NCBI GenBank assembly: GCA_002298125.1
Contig: DBMJ01000008.1
Span: 15,839 to 79,838 of the forward strand
Source: Clostridium sp. UBA701
Lineage (GTDB): Bacteria; Bacillota; Clostridia; Clostridiales; Clostridiaceae
DNA length: 64,000 nucleotides
Direction: 5' to 3'
Translations under genes and position numbers: made by a program
In this document: positions 7,844 to 17,614 of the stretch, in pieces
How the letters are laid out: each line of letters opens with the position of its first letter
Position numbering within the stretch: position 1 is the first letter of the stretch
Notes under the pieces: generated by a model
Seen by the model: only the letters and a program-made list of their open reading frames with translations
The model's database searches: none
Told to the model about the DNA's origin: nothing

Positions 7844-9286
7844 TTAATTCTCTTCCCACTTATAAACTTTAAAGCGGAGGGCATCAGCATAACCCTCTAG
7901 GTGCTGAATCAAAAACTTATTTATACTTGCCCTGTTGCCGGCACTAAAGGGTGATAGCTCACCATTAGAAATTTGTTCATCTAATCTTTTAATTCCATGG
8001 AGCTCCAAATTGTTATATGTGTAGTTAGAGGTTCTTAAATCCTTTACTGCAATCTGTTTAGCCATAATGGAGCAATTTGTGAATCTAATAAAGGGATTCC
8101 CACCCTTATCAAAGGTACATTTACCCGTAGAGTAAATAACGTGATTTATATAGCCGGAGGTATTTGATGGTGTCTTTACGTTCACATCTCCATCAATTAC
8201 ATAGAGCTTATACATGCCTTTGTAGGCAGCTTCGAAGGCATCTCCATAGTTATTACCGTTAGGCTCCCCGGTAAAGCCCTTCCCCTTTATCTTAATCATA
8301 TTTCTCATTATATAGTCCTTTACATCTATTACAAAATCTGACCATTTAAATTCTGAACTTATTCCCGGATTATTCTTTGTAATCTTAAAGGTTACAAGGG
8401 TAGTAACTTGATTTCCCATGTTGTCTGTGGTGGTTTGCTGTGCTGCTCTTACTGTGTAGGAAGGATTATCATTTGTATATCTTTTATCCGCATAAAAATT
8501 TTGAAGGCTAGCATCTGCGGGCACATTATATTTTACATTTAAAATAGGAAGTAAGCTTGGAGTAAGCTTCTTCACCTTATTTTTTATATCTGCTGGTACA
8601 TTGGTAGCAGGATTAACATACATTTTATCCACTAGGGAAGTATTAGCTGTATTAGTTGTTAAACTGTTAGAATTGATGTTTATCTTGCCACTGGTATAGT
8701 TAAAGCTGTAAGGCCTTATATCTATTTCTCCTCCCTGAAGATACATGGAGCCATCTAAAATAAGAGGATTAAGGGAGCCTTGCATATCAAAGCTTTTATT
8801 TGTATTTCCCTTTACACTATCTAAAGCAGTTATTACATTACCAAAAATGGCATCATAATATACATTGGAGATATCACTCTTCAATATATAAGCACTCATG
8901 GTCTTTGAGGTATTATTTACATTATTAGTTGCTTTGGAGGTTATTTTAATACAGGGTCCCTTTCTTACTCCATTATCTATATAGTCTGCAATATCCAAAA
9001 AGGACACGGAGGTTTTAGTGCTTTCCTCTGTAAATTCAAAGTTTGCAGCAGCTAGAGGTATATTAGAATTAAATATTTCTGGGGTATTATATATCTTTTG
9101 CTTTAAGGCAGTTAGCCCCTTTTCCACCCCTGATTCAGCCATAAGACTTAACTTATCTCTCTTTTCATTTTTTAGCGTTAAATTATAGGCTGCTGAGGCC
9201 TGAGAAGCTAATATTAAGGAAAGCACAGAAAGAAGAGCTATAACACTAAGTGCCAGAATTAGTGCATTACCCTTTTTCTTCATCAT
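7844..9286 (-). CDS. PilX-like type IV pilus-associated protein
   Basis: A 480-residue protein and the last gene of the pilus operon. It starts with a short positive stretch (MMKKKGNALILAL), then one hydrophobic helix to about residue 35. It lacks the G-F-T-L-x-E prepilin cleavage motif; Gly-Asn replaces it, as in PilX/GspK-like minor components, which pack a similar helix into the pilus tip. The rest is a long, Asn/Thr/Ser-rich extracellular-type region with no recognised domain. Its start overlaps the preceding TGA as ATGA, indicating translational coupling. Function as a tip or priming subunit is inferred from position and the N-terminus. Confidence 0.65.
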   Translation of the reverse strand: MMKKKGNALILALSVIALLSVLSLILASQASAAYNLTLKNEKRDKLSLMAESGVEKGLTALKQKIYNTPEIFNSNIPLAAANFEFTEESTKTSVSFLDIADYIDNGVRKGPCIKITSKATNNVNNTSKTMSAYILKSDISNVYYDAIFGNVITALDSVKGNTNKSFDMQGSLNPLILDGSMYLQGGEIDIRPYSFNYTSGKININSNSLTTNTANTSLVDKMYVNPATNVPADIKNKVKKLTPSLLPILNVKYNVPADASLQNFYADKRYTNDNPSYTVRAAQQTTTDNMGNQVTTLVTFKITKNNPGISSEFKWSDFVIDVKDYIMRNMIKIKGKGFTGEPNGNNYGDAFEAAYKGMYKLYVIDGDVNVKTPSNTSGYINHVIYSTGKCTFDKGGNPFIRFTNCSIMAKQIAVKDLRTSNYTYNNLELHGIKRLDEQISNGELSPFSAGNRASINKFLIQHLEGYADALRFKVYKWEEN

Positions 9287-10251
9287 TTAATATCACCTCC
9301 ATAATCCACCGTAGAAACTCTAAATTCAAATTCCTTAACAGTAGTTTTTTTCTTTAAATACAGCTGAATATTATAATAACCCTTTAAGGAATCTCCCTCA
9401 CCCACACTAGAATTTTTAGTTACAACAATACCATCTATTCCAGCATTTTTAACCACATATTTACTGAGCAAATTGTCGTTTGTTTTTGAATAGTAAACAA
9501 GACTTTCAGATTTTATTTGTAGCAAAAACCAAGGATTTTTCCCATTACTGTCAAGTGCATTGGCTTTTACTATTACGAATCTACCTATTTCTACTCCTTT
9601 ATTATCCTTTTGAATAAAGGCCCCTACCTTTGTAAAATCATTATAGGTTACTGCATTGTCAATTCCATCGTCAGTGGAGTCATATTTTATGACTAAACCC
9701 TTTAATGAAACCTCCTCAGCAATGTTATAGCTTATTTTTGGAGGGGAATAATTTGCCTTTTCCTCCTCAGTTATTACCTTCCACTCTGTTCCTAGAGTAG
9801 TATTGTCATATTCTAGGGCTTTGGTGAAATATACCGTTACTGTGGTAGTAGTCTTGTCATTTGGTATTGTAATTTTTCTAACCTCTCCATTTACCCCATC
9901 ATAGGCGTAATATGCTCTACTTCCTGTAATGCCTTCTACATAAATCAAAGGCTTATATCCCTTTAATCTGCAGTAAGCATTGTTTTGATCCATATTGCTT
10001 CCCACAAAGAGCCATCTGTTACTGACAGAATCATAGCTTCCATCCACCACAATATTAGCCCTTCTAATATCATTATACATGCTTCTTTGTATAGCAGTAG
10101 CACTATCCTGTAGGTCCTGTTTATCACTTATACTGGTATTTAATTTTAAGGTAGAGATAAACACCGTAGTTATAATACTCATAACAATAGACATTATGCC
10201 TATTACTGCTAATAGCTCAATTAGTGTAAGTCCCTTTTTTATTCTCTTCAT
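9283..10251 (-). CDS. Minor prepilin, PilW/PulJ-like
   Basis: 322 residues beginning MKRIKKGLTLIELLAVIGIM, a class III prepilin signal: basic leader, Gly at the cleavage site, Glu at +5, then one transmembrane helix. The large C-terminal domain is typical of minor pilins of the PilW/GspJ group that start pilus assembly. PilD should remove the first 7 residues and methylate the new N-terminus. It is coupled to the next gene by an ATGA overlap. The assignment to PilW rather than another minor pilin rests on size and gene order. Confidence 0.75.
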   Translation of the reverse strand: MKRIKKGLTLIELLAVIGIMSIVMSIITTVFISTLKLNTSISDKQDLQDSATAIQRSMYNDIRRANIVVDGSYDSVSNRWLFVGSNMDQNNAYCRLKGYKPLIYVEGITGSRAYYAYDGVNGEVRKITIPNDKTTTTVTVYFTKALEYDNTTLGTEWKVITEEEKANYSPPKISYNIAEEVSLKGLVIKYDSTDDGIDNAVTYNDFTKVGAFIQKDNKGVEIGRFVIVKANALDSNGKNPWFLLQIKSESLVYYSKTNDNLLSKYVVKNAGIDGIVVTKNSSVGEGDSLKGYYNIQLYLKKKTTVKEFEFRVSTVDYGGDIK

Positions 10252-10255
10252 ATAA

Positions 10256-10771
10256 TCACCTGCCCAGGAAGAATACTAAGCTTGATTCGTTTTTTGCCTG
10301 TTCCTTTAAGTTAACTACCTTAACATAGATCCTAACATTATCAAAACCTGGTTGTAGAACTATATCACTGTTACTGCCAGGTACCTTGCCTATAATGCTG
10401 CTGCTGGTAAACTCTACATAGGCACCAATGCTTTTATTACTGGCTGTCTTCCCGTCTATCATATTTTGATAGCTTCCGGGAGTTAACGCTGCTGTACCTT
10501 CCAGTACATCATTAAGCTCATCTAAATTGTTAAAATAACAATACCCAGTGAAGCTATTACCGCTATAGAGAGACTTTATATAGTTTTTGCCTTGGCTTTT
10601 ATAGGTTTGAATCATATATTGCGCAAAGACACTGGTGTTGACCTTTTTAGTATTCTTAGCCGAGACATTAGAACCAAAAAATATTGCATTACTTATACCT
10701 ACCATGGCAATCGACAAAATTGCTATGGCCGCAATCAATTCTATTAGTGTAAAACCTTTTTTCTTTTTCAT
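10256..10771 (-). CDS. Minor prepilin, PilV/PulI-like
   Basis: 171 residues with a textbook prepilin N-terminus, MKKKKGFTLIELIAAIAIL, including cleavable Gly and Glu at +5. A short globular domain rich in Gly, Ser and Asn follows. It is likely a minor pilin incorporated at low copy. It lies four bases upstream of the PilW-like gene and about 70 bases after pilO, in the same orientation. Confidence 0.78.
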   Translation of the reverse strand: MKKKKGFTLIELIAAIAILSIAMVGISNAIFFGSNVSAKNTKKVNTSVFAQYMIQTYKSQGKNYIKSLYSGNSFTGYCYFNNLDELNDVLEGTAALTPGSYQNMIDGKTASNKSIGAYVEFTSSSIIGKVPGSNSDIVLQPGFDNVRIYVKVVNLKEQAKNESSLVFFLGR

Positions 10772-10840
10772 AGCAATTTATCTCCTTATATCGGATAAAC
10801 AGCATTGAGGGAACTTAAGTAAGCCCCCTCTTATGTGCTG

Positions 10841-11530
10841 CTACTGAAATATATCATTTTTCCCGTACTTGTCTTTGTTAAAATCATAGTTTTCTTCTGT
10901 AGCTGAACCGCTTTCTGCATAATAGTAATTTAGATTTAAGCTTGCTTTAAGCTTTAAAGGGGGGTCACTATCATCCCTAGTAATAACTACGGAAGTTACC
11001 TCTGTAATTCTATTGCTCTTCTCAAAGGTTTCTATAAGCTTAACAATGTCAGTGTAGCTTCCAGAAATATTTAAGTTCACAGGAACCACCATAAGCTTGG
11101 TGGAGCTAGCATTTTCTTGTTTCTGAGGCTCTTTTGTCCCTTCATTAGGATTCTTGTCCTCAGTCTTTGCCTGTTGACCCTTATAGGCGGAGGCTTGAGC
11201 AAAACTTGCGCTTACAAGCATTATATTGTTTGAATCCATTGATTTTTTTAGTTCATAGGTTATCTCTGGATTTCTCTCTATTTTAGGCAGAGCTTTTACG
11301 GAAGTCTCATACTTTACCTTTAAATCCTTTATCTGATCTCTCTGTTTTTTATTGCTGGCTTCAATTCTGATAATGTTATTTGCATCCAGCTTATAATTGT
11401 CTACACTATCCTCAAGTGCAGAAATTGAATTTAGAGCTGGAGCAAGATAATAAGTATAATATAAGAAGGTTATACCTACCAACAGAAGTGCAATCAGCAA
11501 TACCTTTTCCCTTTTACTTAAGCTCTTCAC
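10841..11530 (-). CDS. pilO: Type IV pilus inner-membrane protein PilO
   Basis: 229 residues: a short cytoplasmic tail (MKSLSKREK), one transmembrane helix at about 10-29, a coiled-coil stretch to about residue 85, and a ferredoxin-like C-terminal domain. This is the PilO layout. In the middle is a Lys/Glu/Gln-rich low-complexity linker (about 115-140). PilO pairs with PilN to align the pilus motor with the assembly platform. The start overlaps the end of pilN by four bases. Confidence 0.8.
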   Translation of the reverse strand: MKSLSKREKVLLIALLLVGITFLYYTYYLAPALNSISALEDSVDNYKLDANNIIRIEASNKKQRDQIKDLKVKYETSVKALPKIERNPEITYELKKSMDSNNIMLVSASFAQASAYKGQQAKTEDKNPNEGTKEPQKQENASSTKLMVVPVNLNISGSYTDIVKLIETFEKSNRITEVTSVVITRDDSDPPLKLKASLNLNYYYAESGSATEENYDFNKDKYGKNDIFQ

Positions 11531-12072
11531 TCTATATTGCCCCCTATCCCTTCAATGGTAAGTGTAAAAGTATATTCTACCTTGTCCTTATCAAAGCTTA
11601 TGTTGTTTATTTTTGCATTATGATAATCCTTTGACACTCTCAAATTTGCACCAAATTCACTAATGGCATTATAATTCTTAGTTCTGCCTATAAGAATCAT
11701 CTTATTACTATCACTATAATTTAATTCCTTTAGTGCTATGGATGGAGGTATTAGCTTTTCTATGCCTCTAAGCTTCACACTGGTAATAAGCTTTTCCTTA
11801 GTGAGGAGCTCTGCTTTTCCTATATATTCATTTAGCTCAGAAATCTCCTTCTTTAGAGCTTCACCTTCCTGAATTATGTTTTTACCATTGTTCAATTGAG
11901 TCTTTAAGCTTTGTTCTTGTTTTCTAAGAGAATTCAGCCTGTAGTAGGGATAGTATATAGCTCCAAAAATAATGGCTATTAATATTATCCCTAGGGCTAT
12001 ATATTGACGAAATTGAAATTTTTTATTTTTATTTTCCTTTAGATTATATGGAATTAAGTTTAACTCTCCCAT
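11527..12072 (-). CDS. pilN: Type IV pilus assembly protein PilN
   Basis: 181 residues beginning MGELNLIPYNLKE. The N-L-x-P-Y/W segment is the conserved cytoplasmic PilN tail that docks into PilM. A transmembrane helix follows at about 25-44, then a coiled coil and a small ferredoxin-like domain. It is placed between pilM and pilO and overlaps pilO, the normal gene order. Confidence 0.88.
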   Translation of the reverse strand: MGELNLIPYNLKENKNKKFQFRQYIALGIILIAIIFGAIYYPYYRLNSLRKQEQSLKTQLNNGKNIIQEGEALKKEISELNEYIGKAELLTKEKLITSVKLRGIEKLIPPSIALKELNYSDSNKMILIGRTKNYNAISEFGANLRVSKDYHNAKINNISFDKDKVEYTFTLTIEGIGGNIE

Positions 12073-12075
12073 GAC

Positions 12076-13101
12076 TTACTCCCTTCTCAACAGCAGCCCA
12101 AGTAGTGGTGCAAAACTGTCAAAATTCATATCTTTAGGCACACTAAGCTTAATGGACAACTCCCTTAAATCCATAATCTTTGCTGTGGGTGTATTAAAAT
12201 ACTTCTGTACATAGGAAGCTAGTCCTGGTATAGTACTTCCACAGCCTAAAATATACATAGAGTTAAGGCTTTTTTCTGTCTTACCCTGATTATAAAACTG
12301 TATTACCTTTTCAAAGCTTGATAACACGTTGTCCATAAGTTGGATAATTCTTCTTTTCAGTTCTTCTTCCCCTTCAGCTTCAAAGCTGAAGCTGTTATTT
12401 AGCCACTGTTCTGCTTCTAGATTGCTAGTGCCCTCTTGTTTTACTACTTCCCTAATTAGATTGATTTTTCCAAAGGGTACTTCTCTTTCCATTAACAGCT
12501 TGCCACCTTTAACAATACAGAGACTGCTACTGGTGTTCTCCATATATATTATCCCTATTTCCTCAAGCATTGCATTTTTCTTTTGCACTGTGCCAAAAAG
12601 TCTTGCTACACTGTTGTTTGCTGTATCTACAACCTTTAGCTTAAGATTTGCAAGCTCTGCTGCCTCCTGATAGCTGTCCACTTTTTCTCTGGGAACTGCA
12701 GCCACCATTACCTTGTACACCTTTTTACTGTCTGAAGTGATCTTATCAAGAATTTCATAGTCCACGTAATGGCTTTCTCCTTTGTTTGGAAGAAACTGCG
12801 AGGTCTCCATAAGTACAGCATTTCTGATACCCTTCTCCTCCATTACAGGAACCTCAATATAACGTGTTACTATGTCTTGACCTTGTACAAGCACCATCAG
12901 CTTCTTGGTCTTTATGCCTCTCTCTGCTATGAAGCTTGAAAGCATTGCTGCTAATACCTTTGCATCTATCACTTTATTTTCAAGGTAAAAGTTTTCAGGT
13001 AAAGCTAATGCTTCTGAAAGCCTTACTGCTGAACTATTGCCTACAAGTAGCTTTATACTGTTGTTTTCTAATTCTATAGCTATATTATCCTGAGTAAACA
13101 T
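12076..13101 (-). CDS. pilM: Type IV pilus assembly ATPase-like protein PilM
   Basis: An actin/FtsA-fold cytoplasmic protein (341 residues) that binds the PilN tail. The N-terminal strand MFTQDNIAIELENNSIKLLV and the C-terminal MYILGCGSTIPGL (phosphate 2-type loop) are the recognisable ATPase-fold elements. An upstream in-frame start would overlap pilD. The ATG used here follows GGAAGGGG at good spacing and leaves a 14-base gap to pilD, so it is preferred. Confidence 0.88.
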   Translation of the reverse strand: MFTQDNIAIELENNSIKLLVGNSSAVRLSEALALPENFYLENKVIDAKVLAAMLSSFIAERGIKTKKLMVLVQGQDIVTRYIEVPVMEEKGIRNAVLMETSQFLPNKGESHYVDYEILDKITSDSKKVYKVMVAAVPREKVDSYQEAAELANLKLKVVDTANNSVARLFGTVQKKNAMLEEIGIIYMENTSSSLCIVKGGKLLMEREVPFGKINLIREVVKQEGTSNLEAEQWLNNSFSFEAEGEEELKRRIIQLMDNVLSSFEKVIQFYNQGKTEKSLNSMYILGCGSTIPGLASYVQKYFNTPTAKIMDLRELSIKLSVPKDMNFDSFAPLLGLLLRRE

Positions 13102-13115
13102 TGTTACACCCCTTC

Positions 13116-13874
13116 CTAAATCCCCAAAATTCTCTGCATATACCATAGTATTATCTCATTTCCCCATAGAGCAGTTATTATTCCTGCTAATGCTATAAAG
13201 GGACCCAGTGGTATATAGTCTTTTTTCTTCTTTTTTCCAGTTATCATAAGTATTATTCCAACTGTTCCTCCCATGACAAAGGAGAGAAAAAGCATAAGAA
13301 TACTAGCTCTAAAGCCTAAAAATAACCCCAGCATCCCACAGAGCTCACAATCTCCCCAACCCATACCCTGGGTTGTGAGAATGATTATGGCAATAACTCC
13401 TGCAGAAAGTGCTCCTCCGTATATATAGGTTAAAAATTCTCCTTTAGTAAAATAGCTTATTATCACAAAGACTACTCCAAGTGCAATTGCAGGATAAGTG
13501 GTTATTGCATAAATATCTGTGGTGTCATAGTCAATCATGGCTATGACAATTAAAAAACAAAATAACAGGGTAAATTTATAAAAATCTGCACTTAAATTAT
13601 ATTTTATGTAAAGTGCTCCAAATAGAACACCAGTTATCAACTCTAATAATGGATATCTAATTGAAATGGAAGCCTTGCAGCTTCGACATCTCCCTTTAAG
13701 AAATATATAACTTAATACGGGAATTAGATCGTATCTTTTTATTTCACTGTTACAATGGGTACAGTGGGAGGAGGGATAAGCTAGATTTTCTCCTCTTGGA
13801 AGCCTATAGATACATACATTTAGAAAGCTTCCAATGACTAGACCAAAAATAAAAATAAAAGCTAAAATCATCAT
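13116..13874 (-). CDS. pilD: Prepilin peptidase / N-methyltransferase
   Basis: A polytopic membrane aspartyl protease (252 residues) that cleaves prepilins after Gly and methylates the new N-terminus. It begins with a membrane helix followed by GSFLNVCIYRLPRGE. A zinc-binding CTHC...CRSC pair follows at about residues 35-70 in the cytoplasmic methylase domain. The two protease aspartates are in VIAMIDYDTTDIY and GMGWGDCEL (GxGD motif). It is encoded directly after the major pilin in the operon. Confidence 0.95.
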   Translation of the reverse strand: MMILAFIFIFGLVIGSFLNVCIYRLPRGENLAYPSSHCTHCNSEIKRYDLIPVLSYIFLKGRCRSCKASISIRYPLLELITGVLFGALYIKYNLSADFYKFTLLFCFLIVIAMIDYDTTDIYAITTYPAIALGVVFVIISYFTKGEFLTYIYGGALSAGVIAIIILTTQGMGWGDCELCGMLGLFLGFRASILMLFLSFVMGGTVGIILMITGKKKKKDYIPLGPFIALAGIITALWGNEIILWYMQRILGI

Positions 13875-13901
13875 AATACCTCGTTGTTATATAATACATG
13901 A

Positions 13902-13932
13902 CAATTCGAAGAGGACAATCCCCTTCGAATTG
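13902..13932 (-). terminator. Stem-loop between pilA and pilD without T-run
   Basis: CAATTCGAAG/CTTCGAATTG with extra GG/CC pairs makes a strong hairpin 12 bases after the pilin stop codon. No poly-T follows on the minus strand, so it is more likely an mRNA 3'-end stabiliser or partial terminator, giving more pilin message than downstream message. Confidence 0.6.
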
Positions 13933-13944
13933 CTTGTGAATTAG

Positions 13945-14322
13945 TTAGTTGTAAAAATCCTTTAAAACTGCCCAGGTTGAATAATCTACAGCACCTATTT
14001 TCGTGCCGTCAATAATAGCTTGTAATTTATCTACAGTTGCTGCCTTCATCAAATCATTTGGTTCCTTTGAAGGTATGAGCGTTGAATCTGCTGTTACAGC
14101 ATCAGTATAACATGTAATTTTAGTATCATCTGTAGCCTGTGCCTTAGCTGTCTGAATTATGTTTAATACTATCTTGGCATCTGCCTTTACCTTTGCTATT
14201 TTGCTCTTTTCTGTCATCTTAGTGATATTTGGTACCAGTATTGCTGCAAGAACTCCTAAAATAGCTATAACAGCAATGAGTTCAACCAGGGTAAAGCCTT
14301 TTCTTTTCTTGTTAGTTTTCAT
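13945..14322 (-). CDS. pilA: Major type IV pilin
   Basis: 125-residue prepilin. The leader MKTNKKRKG is followed by the mature N-terminus FTLVELIAVIAILGVLAAIL with Phe at +1 and Glu at +5, then a hydrophobic helix and a small globular domain containing an alpha-1 C-terminal half (KSKIAKVKADAKIVLNIIQ). The short size, a perfect motif, an AGGAGGAAT ribosome binding site and flanking stem-loops point to the abundant structural subunit. Confidence 0.9.
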   Translation of the reverse strand: MKTNKKRKGFTLVELIAVIAILGVLAAILVPNITKMTEKSKIAKVKADAKIVLNIIQTAKAQATDDTKITCYTDAVTADSTLIPSKEPNDLMKAATVDKLQAIIDGTKIGAVDYSTWAVLKDFYN

Positions 14323-14352
14323 TATTATTCCTCCTAAATTTAATTATTTATG

Positions 14353-14397
14353 TTTAAAGTGATAATTAAGAGCTTCTCTTAATTATCTACCTTTAAA
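14353..14397 (-). promoter_or_regulatory. Long 5' stem-loop before pilA
   Basis: GATAATTAAGAG/CTCTTAATTATC (12 bp, loop of three) is extended by TTTAAAG/CTTTAAA outside a small bulge, about 19 pairs in total. It lies between the pilC stop and the pilA ribosome binding site. There is no T-run. It is a likely processing or stability element for the pilin message. Confidence 0.65.
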
Positions 14398-14408
14398 TCA
14401 CAAGAGTA

Positions 14409-15620
14409 TTACATGCCTCCTATGGCATTATACATGGCAAACATAGGCATGATAATGGATAATATAATAAAGCCTACAATAAATGCCAAAACTATGATAA
14501 TAAGGGGTTCTAGCAAGGTGGTAAGCTGAGTAGTGGTGGCTTCTACCTCATTGTCGAAGAATTCTGCGGTTTTTTCCATGATTTCGTCTAGGGTTCCAGA
14601 TTCTTCTCCAATTCTTATCATCTGGGTAAGCATAAGAGGAAAATTACCTCTTACCTCTAGGGATTCTCCAATGGTTACTCCCTTCTTGGCATCCTCCTTC
14701 ACCTTTTGCAGTATATCCTTCATTACCGCATTGCCTACCACCTGACTGCATATCTCAAGGCACTGCAGTAGTGGCACTCCACTGGCCATTAAGGTTCCAA
14801 AGGTTCTTGCAAAACGAGCTGTTACTATCTTCTTATTTATCTTTCCAAACAAAGGCATCTTAAGCTTAAAGCTATCCATGGCGTGCCTGCCTTTTTCATT
14901 ATTGACAAAAATTCGAAATAATACAATCAATAATAAAATAATAAATAAAATTACAAAAGCGTAATTTGTTAGTATATAACTCAAACCAAGCACTATTTTA
15001 GTGGGCAGCGGAAGCTCCACAGAGCCTGCCTGTATAATATTGTCTACAAATACCGGCAGCACCTTAGTCACCAACACTATTACTACTAATAATGCAAAGC
15101 AGCAAATGACTATAGGGTAGCTTAAGGATTGCTTTATCTTTTGGTTTAGCTTGTTCTCCTTCTCGTAGTACATAGCCAGTCTTTCCATAATGCTGTCTAA
15201 AGTACCGCTGGCTTCTCCCACAGCTATCATATCTGTAAGCAGATTTGGCATTTCCTTATACTTCTTTAAGGCTTCTGAAAGGGCTATGCCCTTTTGCAGC
15301 TCCTCATGAACTTCATTTAAAATATTTCTAAGCCTTTTGTTCTCTGTCTGGGCCTTTACTATTTCTATAGTTCTAAGCATGTTTATGCCTGCAGTTATAC
15401 AAAAGGCAAACTGTCTGCAAAATAGTGCAATATCCTTGCTTTTTATCCTGCGTGCCAAGTTAATATCCAAGGCTCCACCTTGTCTAACTTCCTTTACATC
15501 AATTACAAAATAGCTGTTATTTTTCAAGGAAAGCATCAAGGCTTCCCTGTCTAAAGCCTCCATACTGCCCTTAATATGGGCACCATCTAAGGTTTTTGCT
15601 CTATATTCAAATAGGGGCAC
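14409..15620 (-). CDS. pilC: Type IV pilus platform protein PilC
   Basis: A 403-residue inner-membrane GspF-family protein. Two repeated GspF domains (about 65-190 and 270-395) each contain the conserved L-x-x-A-x-x-L-E/S and I-x-x-G-E-x-S-G-T-L-D pattern (MIAVGEASGTLDSIMERL and MIRIGEESGTLDEIMEKT). Three membrane segments lie at about 170-190, 215-235 and 370-390. It forms the platform on which PilB assembles pilin. It lies 32 bases downstream of pilB. Confidence 0.95.
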   Translation of the reverse strand: MPLFEYRAKTLDGAHIKGSMEALDREALMLSLKNNSYFVIDVKEVRQGGALDINLARRIKSKDIALFCRQFAFCITAGINMLRTIEIVKAQTENKRLRNILNEVHEELQKGIALSEALKKYKEMPNLLTDMIAVGEASGTLDSIMERLAMYYEKENKLNQKIKQSLSYPIVICCFALLVVIVLVTKVLPVFVDNIIQAGSVELPLPTKIVLGLSYILTNYAFVILFIILLLIVLFRIFVNNEKGRHAMDSFKLKMPLFGKINKKIVTARFARTFGTLMASGVPLLQCLEICSQVVGNAVMKDILQKVKEDAKKGVTIGESLEVRGNFPLMLTQMIRIGEESGTLDEIMEKTAEFFDNEVEATTTQLTTLLEPLIIIVLAFIVGFIILSIIMPMFAMYNAIGGM

Positions 15621-15652
15621 TATAATTCCTCCCTTCGAGTTGTTGTGTTAAT

Positions 15653-17347
15653 CTAAAGCTTTGCATAGGTGGCCCTTAGCATCTCCTCTAGTGTAGTTAT
15701 TCTATCTAGTACAAGCTTTTCACAGGAGCTTCTTAGGGTTTTCATTCCTTGAGCCACGCTGAGATCTCTAAGGTTATCCTCCGAAGCACCACCTAAAACT
15801 AAATTCCTGTGTTCCCTGGTAAATTCCATGATTTCATATATGCCTACTCTGCCCTTATACCCTGTATTTGCACAGAATGGGCATCCCTTTCCTCTTGACA
15901 GCATAAGCTTCTCCTCCTCAGGCCTTCCCAAGAGCTTTTTCTCATAGAGAGAGGCTTCATACTGTTCTGCACAATTAGGACAAATCCTCCTTACCAGTCT
16001 CTGTGAAATAACTCCTGATAAGGATGAGGCAATTAGGTAGGGTTCCACTCCCATATCCACCAGTCTTGCTATGGAGGAAGGAGCATCGTTGGTATGAATA
16101 GTGGACAATACTAAATGTCCAGTAATGGCAGAACGTATAGCAATTTCCGCAGTTTCACTGTCTCTTATCTCACCAATCATAATTATATCCGGGTCCTGTC
16201 TTAAAATGGCTCTTAGTCCTGAGGCAAAGGTGAGTCCAGCCTTTAGGTTCACATTTACCTGATTGACCCCCTCTAGCATAAATTCCACAGGGTCCTCCAC
16301 GGTAATTATATTTTTATCCTCTTTATTTAATTCCTTAAGCAAGGTATATAGGGTGGTAGATTTTCCGCTGCCAGTGGGCCCTGTTACCAAAATTATGCCA
16401 TGGGGTGAGGCCATAATACGAGATAGCTTGTCCATATCATACTGATCAAAGCCAAGCTGCTCCTTACCAAGTATAAAACCGCTCTTATTTAGTACCCTTA
16501 TAACCACCTTTTCACCGTGTACTGTAGGCAGCACTGATACTCTCAAATCTACCTCTGTGCCTTCTGTTTCTGTAAGTATTCTTCCGTCCTGAGGAAGCCT
16601 TTTTTCTGCGATATTTAAACTTGCAAGTATTTTTATTCTAGTGATGAGAGCGCCTAAGGTATCTTTTGGCGAGCGAAGCACCTCTTTTAGCTCTCCATCA
16701 ACTCTATATCTTATCCTTATGTAGTCCTCAAAGGGCTCTATATGTATGTCAGAGGCTCGTGATTTCACTGCAGTATCTATGATAGAATCAATAAGTCTTA
16801 CCACTGGGGCATTTTTCAGATCCTCTAGCTCCTCTTCCCTCTCCTTTGGTTCAATATTTCTCTTGCTCTCCTGCTCTCTTGATAAATCCTCCACTGCCTT
16901 CTTAGCAAACTGATTAGAATAATACCTGCTAATAGCAGACTTTATTTCGTTGGTAGAAGCTATAAATGGCTCTACCTCAAGGCCTGTAGCTATTTTCACA
17001 TCATCTACGGCAAAAATATTTAGTGGATCCTGCATTACCACCTGTATCTTATCATTCTTGATGGCAATAGGAATAATACAATATCTGCTGGCTAAGCTCT
17101 CAGTAATGGAGGCTACAGCTTCCTCCTCCACCTGAGTAAATTCTAAGTATATTCTTGGTATACCAAGTTGAATCTCAAGCACTGACAATATTTCATCCTC
17201 AGTGACTATGCCCTCATCAATAAGGAGCTCTCCAAGTCTTCTCCCTGTGGTTTTCTGTTTTTTTAAAGCCTCTTGGAGCTGTTCTTCCTTAATGGTACCT
17301 GATTGTACCAATAAATCTCCAAGTCTCTTTTTATTTTCGTTTCGCAT
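15653..17347 (-). CDS. pilB: Type IV pilus extension ATPase PilB
   Basis: A 564-residue GspE/PilB ATPase that powers pilus extension. The N-terminal MshEN-like domain (about 5-150, LGDLLVQSGTIKEEQLQEAL) is a known c-di-GMP-binding fold in related proteins. The catalytic core follows, with Walker A GPTGSGKSTTLY, an Asp box, Walker B DIIMIGEIRDSETAEIA and a His box. A C-terminal zinc-binding CPNC...CPFC pair is typical of PilB. No pilT retraction ATPase is found in this window. It is the first gene of the operon. Confidence 0.96.
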   Translation of the reverse strand: MRNENKKRLGDLLVQSGTIKEEQLQEALKKQKTTGRRLGELLIDEGIVTEDEILSVLEIQLGIPRIYLEFTQVEEEAVASITESLASRYCIIPIAIKNDKIQVVMQDPLNIFAVDDVKIATGLEVEPFIASTNEIKSAISRYYSNQFAKKAVEDLSREQESKRNIEPKEREEELEDLKNAPVVRLIDSIIDTAVKSRASDIHIEPFEDYIRIRYRVDGELKEVLRSPKDTLGALITRIKILASLNIAEKRLPQDGRILTETEGTEVDLRVSVLPTVHGEKVVIRVLNKSGFILGKEQLGFDQYDMDKLSRIMASPHGIILVTGPTGSGKSTTLYTLLKELNKEDKNIITVEDPVEFMLEGVNQVNVNLKAGLTFASGLRAILRQDPDIIMIGEIRDSETAEIAIRSAITGHLVLSTIHTNDAPSSIARLVDMGVEPYLIASSLSGVISQRLVRRICPNCAEQYEASLYEKKLLGRPEEEKLMLSRGKGCPFCANTGYKGRVGIYEIMEFTREHRNLVLGGASEDNLRDLSVAQGMKTLRSSCEKLVLDRITTLEEMLRATYAKL

Positions 17348-17614
17348 TTACATACCCCTTTATAATAAATTCCCTATATACTAATTAAATTAAATATAAT
17401 TAATAATTATTTACTTGCAAATCCACTTTTAGATATTTATGTAATAATATTTAAATTATTTTGTTTGAATTCATTATACCTCAAGATAGTCCCCTTTTAT
17501 AGACTTTACTTTCGACACCAATATATATTTTTTTATTTTATGATGCAACTATTAATAACTTATGTAATACTTTGTCCACTTTTTTATCATTTAAGAGAAT
17601 AACATAAAACATTC

